From assembly GCA_003024985.2 (NCBI GenBank), contig PXIH01S0056464.1: DNA of 10,678 nt; one strand, 5' to 3'. The DNA is from Euperipatoides rowelli. Taxonomy: Eukaryota > Onychophora > Udeonychophora > Euonychophora > Peripatopsidae. The notes under the pieces are model-generated. The model did no database searches and was not told where the DNA came from. It saw only the letters and a program-made list of their open reading frames with translations. Below are positions 6,348 to 10,678 of this stretch, one piece after another (positions within the stretch are counted from its first letter, which is position 1; each line of letters opens with the position of its first letter). Position numbers and translations under genes: made by a program.

Positions 6348-7433
6348 TTATTTAAGATTTGTATTAAGAGCATTAAGATCAGCAAACGCCTTTTTTATTC
6401 TCTCTTTCATTGAAAGTTCTGTCTCTCTAAGCCATATTCTAGGATCATAATATTTTTTATTGGGATTATCTGATCCTTTTGGATTACCAATTTGATTTTG
6501 TAAATAGTCATGATTTTTTTCATAGTAGTTTAAAATTCCACTCCAAGAAGCCCATTGCACATCTGTATCAATGTTCATTTTAACAACACCATACCTTAAA
6601 GCTTCTCTTATTTCTTCCAAAGTAGAACCTGATCCACCATGAAATACATAGGATATAGGATTTTTTTCATTTAAACTTAATTTTTCTTTCACATAATCTT
6701 GTCCAGCCTTAAGTATTTTTGGATTAAGTTCAACATTACCTGGCTTATAAACACCATGTACATTACCAAATGCTGCTGCTATTTGAAAGTTTGGACTAAC
6801 TTGTGAAAGTTCTGTATATGCAAAATAAATATCTTGAGGTGTTGAAAAAAGTTCATGTTTTTCCTTATGAGTGTTATCTACTCCATCTTCTTCCCCACCC
6901 GTAATACCAAGTTCAATTTCCAAAAACATATCAAATTTATGAATTTTTTCTAAAAACTTCCTTGAAGTCTCTATATTTTCCTTTATAGGCTCTTCTGAGA
7001 GATCCAACATATGTGAAGAAAATAATGGTTTTCCATGTTGTTTATAATACTTTTCACCATATTCAACAAGTCCTATAACCCACGGAAGTAATTTCTTAGA
7101 ACAATGATCTGTATGAATTACAACAGGTACCCCATAATACTCTGCCATAAGATGAATATGCATTGCTCCAGAAATAGCACCTAAAATTGAAGATTCCTGA
7201 GGATTATTAATTTGTAAACCTTTACCACTAATAAATGCCGCTCCACCATTTGAAAATTGTATAATTACAGGAAAACCTACTTCTTTGGCTGCTTCTAAAA
7301 CAGCATTAATGGAATTTGTCCCTATACAGTTAACAGAAGGCAAAGCAAATCCTTCTTCTTTACATATATGATACAACATTTGTAAATCTTTACCATACAC
7401 AACACCAGGCTTGATTTTATTCAACATACTCAT
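6348..7433 (-). CDS. fba: Class II fructose-1,6-bisphosphate aldolase
   Basis: This zinc-dependent aldolase cleaves fructose-1,6-bisphosphate to dihydroxyacetone phosphate and glyceraldehyde-3-phosphate, a core step in a spirochete that lives on glycolysis. With the ATG at 7433 the product is 361 residues and aligns nearly end to end with the E. coli enzyme. Visible residues include catalytic D109 and zinc ligand H110 in IHTDHC, E174 in EIELGITGGEEDG, H226 in GNVHGVYKPGN, the phosphate-binding HGGSGST loop (265-271) and the NIDTD motif (287-291). I chose ATG 7433 because GAAAGGG (7441-7447) sits 7 bases upstream. TTG at 7436 would be only 4 bases from it, and ATG 7427 would be 13. A 97-base gap and a poly-T tract separate it from jag upstream, so it may have its own promoter. 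Confidence 0.97.
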   Translation of the reverse strand: MSMLNKIKPGVVYGKDLQMLYHICKEEGFALPSVNCIGTNSINAVLEAAKEVGFPVIIQFSNGGAAFISGKGLQINNPQESSILGAISGAMHIHLMAEYYGVPVVIHTDHCSKKLLPWVIGLVEYGEKYYKQHGKPLFSSHMLDLSEEPIKENIETSRKFLEKIHKFDMFLEIELGITGGEEDGVDNTHKEKHELFSTPQDIYFAYTELSQVSPNFQIAAAFGNVHGVYKPGNVELNPKILKAGQDYVKEKLSLNEKNPISYVFHGGSGSTLEEIREALRYGVVKMNIDTDVQWASWSGILNYYEKNHDYLQNQIGNPKGSDNPNKKYYDPRIWLRETELSMKERIKKAFADLNALNTNLK

Positions 7434-7535
7434 CAAATTTCCCTTTCATATTATTTAGTTTTAACATTTTTAAATATATTCCAACACAAGTAAAAAAACA
7501 GTAAAACTCTATCAAAAAAAAAAAAAAAATATTTT
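7434..7535 (-). other. jag-fba intergenic region with 16-base A/T homopolymer
   Basis: This short gap holds the fba Shine-Dalgarno (GAAAGGG, 7441-7447) and an uninterrupted A16 on the plus strand (7514-7529, T16 in the direction of transcription). Just after the jag stop codon an A/T-only palindrome (six A, TA, six T at 7524-7537) leads into the T run and could end jag transcription. The tract could also act as an upstream A/T element for an fba promoter. I see only weak -35/-10 candidates between 7450 and 7500 and do not call one. Confidence 0.5.
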
Positions 7536-8261
7536 TTATCCCCTAGAACGAAATCTTTTAGTATTATCATAATTAGAATAATTATTTTTAATATATGATA
7601 TTTTTACTCTTCTTAATCTACCAATACCTTCACTTTCAGTTTTAATATCATTATACCTACTTAATGTAATGTGTATGATTCGTCTTTCAAAAGGATTCAT
7701 AGGTTGTAGTAAAATAGGATGCTTTGTTCTCTTAACTTTATGAAATGAATTTATCGCTAAATTAATAAATTTTGATTTATAACGTTCTCTGTAATCTTCT
7801 ATATCTAAAACTATCTTATTAAAATTACGCTTATCGGAAACAAGTTTTAAAAAATAAATATTAATAATAAGCTGTAATGCATCTAAGTTTTTGCCTTCTC
7901 TACCAATAAGAATGCTTGGATTATTAGTATCAATTAATATTTTTACACAATCATTATCTTTCTTTTCTATAGTTAAAGTAGCTGTATATCCCATTTTTAA
8001 AATTATATCTTTTACAAAATTCATAACAAGCTCATAAACAGAATCTTCTATTTCTTCCACAGTTTTTAACTGTTCAACATCTTTACCATAATCTTTATTA
8101 TGTGGATAAACCCTTATTTTTACCATTTCTTTTTTAAAGAAAAATCCAATTTTTTCTTTTTCTAATACTTCTACATCAAATTCACCTTCTTTTAAATCTA
8201 AATCTCTTACTGCTTTCTTTATTGCTTCTTGCATAGTTTTTCCAAAAAATTCATAAAACAT
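7536..8261 (-). CDS. jag: Jag/KhpB-type RNA-binding protein (Jag-N, KH, R3H domains)
   Basis: This 241-residue cytosolic protein of the SpoIIIJ-associated (Jag/EloR/KhpB) family is an RNA-binding regulator linked to cell envelope growth in Gram-positive bacteria. The Jag-N domain covers about 1-50 (FFGKTMQEAIKKAV near the start). A KH domain follows with the GREG loop at 120-123. The C-terminal R3H domain has R193/H197 in ERRIIH and the SEGIGRLRRV tail. The reading frame extends upstream to a TTG at 8276, but that codon begins inside GAGGAGG (8268-8274). This is an excellent Shine-Dalgarno placed 6 bases before ATG 8261, so ATG 8261 is the start. It sits 21 bases after yidC, the conserved partner order found in many bacteria. 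The basic, Arg-rich C-terminus fits RNA binding. Confidence 0.93.
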   Translation of the reverse strand: MFYEFFGKTMQEAIKKAVRDLDLKEGEFDVEVLEKEKIGFFFKKEMVKIRVYPHNKDYGKDVEQLKTVEEIEDSVYELVMNFVKDIILKMGYTATLTIEKKDNDCVKILIDTNNPSILIGREGKNLDALQLIINIYFLKLVSDKRNFNKIVLDIEDYRERYKSKFINLAINSFHKVKRTKHPILLQPMNPFERRIIHITLSRYNDIKTESEGIGRLRRVKISYIKNNYSNYDNTKRFRSRG

Positions 8262-8267
8262 AACTAA

Positions 8268-8274
8268 CCTCCTC
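8268..8274 (-). promoter_or_regulatory. Strong ribosome binding site of jag
   Basis: GAGGAGG on the minus strand lies 6 bases before ATG 8261. It decides the jag start, because the longer alternative beginning at TTG 8276 would place these bases inside the coding sequence. It is the strongest Shine-Dalgarno in the window. Confidence 0.85.
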
Positions 8275-8282
8275 AAAGAAAT

Positions 8283-9920
8283 TCAAATAAAATATTTTCT
8301 TATATAATATTGCTGCAATATAGTAAAAATATTTGTAGTAATCCAGTAAAGTAAAAGACCTGAAGGCATGTTATATAACAAAAAGAAAAACATTACTGGC
8401 ATACCAAAATATAAAAATTTTTGTTGTCTACCAATAGTTGTTAAGTCTAAATTAGAACTAAAAATTGTAGAAAGCAATTGAGTAATCATCATCATAAAAG
8501 GCAAAAGCCTAATACTTGTCCAACCTATAAAAGGTACTCTATAACCAAAATAATAAATACTATCTCCAATTGATAAATCATCTATCCAGTTTGGCACAAA
8601 AATAGCTCCCTTTAATGCAAAAAAATTATTTACAAGCCCATAAAGACCAAAAAATATTGGCATTTGTAAAAGAATAGGTAAAAATACTCCTAAAGGATTA
8701 ACTCCTTCTTCTTTATATAACCTCCCCATTGATTCATTTAATTTTGCTACATTATCCTTATACTTTAATTGAAGCTCTTTTATTTTTGGTTGTAACTTAG
8801 ATAACTCTGAAGTTGATCTAAGGCTTTTATAAGTCAAAGGAAATATTAATATTCTTACAAATATAGTTAACAATATTATTGATATCCCCCAATTTGGAAT
8901 TACATCATAAAAAATTTGCATTACTAAACGCATAGGAATCTGAACCCAATACCATACTCCCTTTGAAATTGATTTTTCAAAGTTCATACTTTCAAGTTCA
9001 AAAGAATTATTTTCCTTTTTATCAAATATACCCAAGTATTTACTATCTTTTGGTCCTGCATATATATTATATACATCATGTATATTTTTATTATTTCCAA
9101 TTTTATTTTGAAATATAGGTTTCAATATCTTTTTATTCTGCTTAAATTTAACAAAAACATTCGGCTTTGAAAGTAAAATTTCAAAATATTTTGTAGTAAA
9201 ACCTACCCACAAAGGATTTTCAATTTCTGTAGAACTTTTTGCAGTTCTAAGTTTGTTGTCATAATATATTATTTGCCTAGTATAATTACTATACTCTAAC
9301 TCACCTTTTTTTGATAACTTCTCTACTTCACCATTTAAACTAAGAGTATATTCATTGAATTGATTAATATCATCCTCAATAGAATTTAGAATAAGATCTA
9401 GTTTAATTAGATATTCTTCTTCTGAAAAAGTATATCTTTTAATATACTCATATTTACTATTTTGATATTCTAAATTCGATTTAAATTCATGTACTAAGTC
9501 ATTGACTTTATTATATTCAAAAGTAGTATTAAGCATACTATCAAAATTAAAATCTAAAAACTGTTGATCTTTAATATCCAAAAGCTCTGTAGGTTTTTTT
9601 GCTAGATTTAAGTGCTTTTTTAATTTCAATGAAATTAAATTTGCTCTATAAGTTGAAAAAATTCCCTGATAAATCTTTGTATTTATACTAAATTCTTTTG
9701 ATCTAGCAAGTAATTTTAAATCTTCTTTTTCATTTTTTAATGAAATTTCTCCTACTTTCACTAAAGCATCTTTATTATTAGAGTCAATTTTTTCACCTAT
9801 CTTTTCTGATTTTTTTTTCAAAGACTTTTGGGGATTAAAAAATTCTGTAATAATGATAACAACCCCTACCACTAATAATGAAATGTACATAGCTCTTAAG
9901 AGTTTTCTTTCATTCCTCAT
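8283..9920 (-). CDS. yidC: Membrane protein insertase YidC (Gram-negative type)
   Basis: This inner-membrane insertase/chaperone works alone or with Sec to insert membrane proteins. Its 545 residues have the diderm layout. An N-terminal membrane anchor (about 9-28) is followed by a large periplasmic P1 domain (about 30-325) that is Lys/Asn-rich and weakly conserved. The conserved C-terminal core then begins at WGISIILLTIFVRILIFPLT (344-363), with the groove arginine at R356. The cytoplasmic C1 loop has QPKIKELQLKY (377-387), followed by GVNPLGVFLPILLQMPIFFG (406-425) and the last segments MPSGLLLYWITTN (518-530). The ATG at 9920 has AAGGGG (9925-9930) 4 bases upstream, beginning within the rnpA stop codon. 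The C-terminal tail is short and lacks a long basic extension, as expected for this type. Confidence 0.96.
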   Translation of the reverse strand: MRNERKLLRAMYISLLVVGVVIIITEFFNPQKSLKKKSEKIGEKIDSNNKDALVKVGEISLKNEKEDLKLLARSKEFSINTKIYQGIFSTYRANLISLKLKKHLNLAKKPTELLDIKDQQFLDFNFDSMLNTTFEYNKVNDLVHEFKSNLEYQNSKYEYIKRYTFSEEEYLIKLDLILNSIEDDINQFNEYTLSLNGEVEKLSKKGELEYSNYTRQIIYYDNKLRTAKSSTEIENPLWVGFTTKYFEILLSKPNVFVKFKQNKKILKPIFQNKIGNNKNIHDVYNIYAGPKDSKYLGIFDKKENNSFELESMNFEKSISKGVWYWVQIPMRLVMQIFYDVIPNWGISIILLTIFVRILIFPLTYKSLRSTSELSKLQPKIKELQLKYKDNVAKLNESMGRLYKEEGVNPLGVFLPILLQMPIFFGLYGLVNNFFALKGAIFVPNWIDDLSIGDSIYYFGYRVPFIGWTSIRLLPFMMMITQLLSTIFSSNLDLTTIGRQQKFLYFGMPVMFFFLLYNMPSGLLLYWITTNIFTILQQYYIRKYFI

Positions 9921-9929
9921 AATACCCCT

Positions 9930-10259
9930 TTAAATCTTAATTTTTAACTTATCAAATAAACTTTCTATTTCTATACAAGTTAACTTTTGAAATTCCGGAT
10001 AAATAATAATAATAAAATCAATAAACTGCCCTAGCTGTTCAATCTTTCTTTTAAACATTTCTTTTAATAATCTTTTGATTTTATTTCTTTTAACAGAACC
10101 CTTAAAAGTTCTAAGAAATGTAACAAGCATCCTTGAGTTATATATAAGATTTTTTTTATAAAATATCTTATATCCTCTAGCTTTTAGTAATTTACCTTTA
10201 TTAAATATTTCTTTTATTTCTTTTTTATATTTTATACTAATATTTTTTCTTTTCATCAC
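9930..10259 (-). CDS. rnpA: Ribonuclease P protein component
   Basis: This small basic protein subunit assists the RNase P RNA in removing 5' leaders from tRNA precursors. The family signature appears as [15 protein letters not shown] at 56-70, the usual KRNRxKRxxRE block with Lys replacing the second Arg of RNR. At 109 residues with the GTG start at 10259, or 108 with the ATG at 10256, it has normal length. Both starts lie inside the rpmH 3' end, giving a 23- or 20-base overlap in a different frame. No good Shine-Dalgarno precedes either, so coupling to rpmH translation is likely. I give the longer form; ATG 10256 is equally plausible. The neighbours rpmH upstream and yidC downstream are the canonical bacterial order. 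Confidence 0.94.
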   Translation of the reverse strand: MMKRKNISIKYKKEIKEIFNKGKLLKARGYKIFYKKNLIYNSRMLVTFLRTFKGSVKRNKIKRLLKEMFKRKIEQLGQFIDFIIIIYPEFQKLTCIEIESLFDKLKIKI

Positions 10260-10392
10260 AAACTGATAATTTTACTCTACCTTTATATCTCCTTCTAGAC
10301 AAAATTAGCCTTCCTCCTTTTGTCTTCATCCTTGCCCTAAATCCAAATCGTCTATTTCTCTTTATCCTACTTGGTTGGTAAGTTCTTTTCAC
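10237..10392 (-). CDS. rpmH: 50S ribosomal protein L34
   Basis: This 51-residue, highly basic protein of the large ribosomal subunit was read directly from the minus strand. It opens (V/M)[17 protein letters not shown], continues with [17 protein letters not shown] and ends in CDEKKKY before TAG. The L34 signature KRTYQPS..KR.R.FGFR.RM.T..GR.....RR..GR is complete. The start is taken as GTG at 10392, because AAGGGG (10400-10405) lies 7 bases before it. An in-frame ATG at 10398 would be one base from that site, too close, and would add two residues not typical of L34. Its 3' end overlaps the rnpA start. A strong promoter lies about 60-80 bases upstream. Confidence 0.95.
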   Translation of the reverse strand: MKRTYQPSRIKRNRRFGFRARMKTKGGRLILSRRRYKGRVKLSVCDEKKKY

Positions 10393-10399
10393 TAACATT

Positions 10400-10405
10400 C
10401 CCCTT
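10400..10405 (-). promoter_or_regulatory. Ribosome binding site of rpmH
   Basis: AAGGGG on the minus strand is 7 bases from GTG 10392 and one base from ATG 10398. The spacing decides for the GTG start, which also gives the standard 51-residue L34 with the expected N-terminus. Confidence 0.75.
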
Positions 10406-10451
10406 ATTTTCTTATTTCTATTACAGTTTAAATAAGAATTGCAAAATAAAT

Positions 10452-10478
10452 GTTATAGCATATAAATTATTTTGTCAA
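10452..10478 (-). promoter_or_regulatory. Sigma-70 type promoter for rpmH-rnpA-yidC-jag
   Basis: On the minus strand a perfect -35 TTGACA (10473-10478) is followed by a 15-base spacer and TATAAC (10452-10457), preceded by TGC, an extended -10. An alternative -10, TAACAT, begins two bases further downstream (10450-10455) and gives a 17-base spacer. The -35 overlaps the stop codon of the upstream DciA-like gene. Transcription would start near 10443, leaving an untranslated leader of about 50 bases. This is the best promoter match seen in the window. Confidence 0.7.
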
Positions 10479-10678
10479 TAAATTGATTTAATAATAAATT
10501 TCACATCCTCTATTTTTAAACCTGTAAAATTTTCTATGTTTTTTATTATATTTGATTTATTCATAGTCATTTTATGCATAAATGCTGAATTTTCAACTTC
10601 TAAAATTATTATTTTTTCATTTTTTATATCTCTTAAATTTACGTTTATATAAAATTCTTCAAAAATATCTTTCCATTT
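10475..10678 (-). CDS. DUF721/DciA-like protein, C-terminal part (cut by window end)
   Basis: The last 67 codons of a minus-strand gene run in from the right edge and end at TGA (10475-10477). The visible part begins KWKDIFEEFYINVNLRDIKN and shows the alternating pattern of the DUF721 (DciA) family: a short helix, strands with EKIIILEVENSAFMHKM (21-37), then a helix and a last strand LKIEDVKFII. DciA is the ancestral loader of the DnaB replicative helicase. Its gene commonly sits by dnaA/dnaN, and in B. burgdorferi a hypothetical gene of this family lies between dnaN and rpmH as I recall. Family assignment rests on pattern, length of the tail and position, not on an alignment. The N-terminus is outside the window. 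Confidence 0.65.
   Translation of the reverse strand, partial: KWKDIFEEFYINVNLRDIKNEKIIILEVENSAFMHKMTMNKSNIIKNIENFTGLKIEDVKFIIKSIY

Noticed and set aside
7434-7436. TTG start of fba three bases before the ATG
   Set aside because: Only 4 bases from the Shine-Dalgarno. ATG 7433 has better spacing and gives numbering equal to the E. coli enzyme at D109/H110.
8262-8276. Longer jag start at TTG 8276
   Set aside because: It would make the GAGGAGG ribosome binding site part of the coding sequence; ATG 8261 is at ideal spacing from it.
10393-10398. ATG start of rpmH at 10398
   Set aside because: One base from the Shine-Dalgarno; it would add Met-Leu before the standard L34 N-terminus.

Overview
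The window looks like chromosomal DNA of a Borrelia/Borreliella spirochete. It is very AT-rich, its proteins are rich in Lys/Ile/Asn, and the gene order matches what I recall of the B. burgdorferi chromosome next to the replication origin: (dnaN)-dciA-like-rpmH-rnpA-yidC-jag, then fba, then on the opposite strand aspS-antiporter-ptsH-hpf-rpoN-chrA. A nucleotide-sugar epimerase gene that I recall between jag and fba in Lyme Borrelia is absent here, so this may be a relapsing-fever-group or otherwise divergent species. I cannot settle the species from sequence alone.

Layout. Plus strand, left half (1-6256): a tightly packed cluster with the chromate-transporter-like half gene chrA, sigma-54 rpoN, the ribosome hibernation factor hpf, an HPr phosphocarrier ptsH, a CPA2-type cation/H+ antiporter carrying a C-terminal EIIA (PtsN-like) domain, and aspS. 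Gaps are 2-14 bp, ptsH and the antiporter overlap by 4 bp (ATGA), and there is one weak terminator-like hairpin after aspS. Minus strand, right half (6348-10678, read right to left): the 3' end of a DUF721/DciA-like gene, a clear promoter, rpmH overlapping rnpA, yidC, jag, a 16-base A/T homopolymer, and fba with its own Shine-Dalgarno. The two blocks converge at about 6257-6347.

How the genes work together. The right block is the conserved origin-proximal set: ribosomal protein L34, the RNase P protein, the YidC insertase and the Jag/KhpB RNA-binding protein. The left block resembles the proteobacterial rpoN-hpf-ptsN-(rapZ)-npr (nitrogen PTS) operon, but the EIIA module is fused to a membrane antiporter. 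That suggests HPr-dependent phosphorylation could directly control ion/proton exchange. This is the most notable arrangement in the window. It is consistent with known Borrelia gene content, but its biochemistry is inference here.

No tRNA, rRNA, CRISPR array, insertion sequence or phage gene was seen. No gene-free stretch longer than about 100 bases exists.
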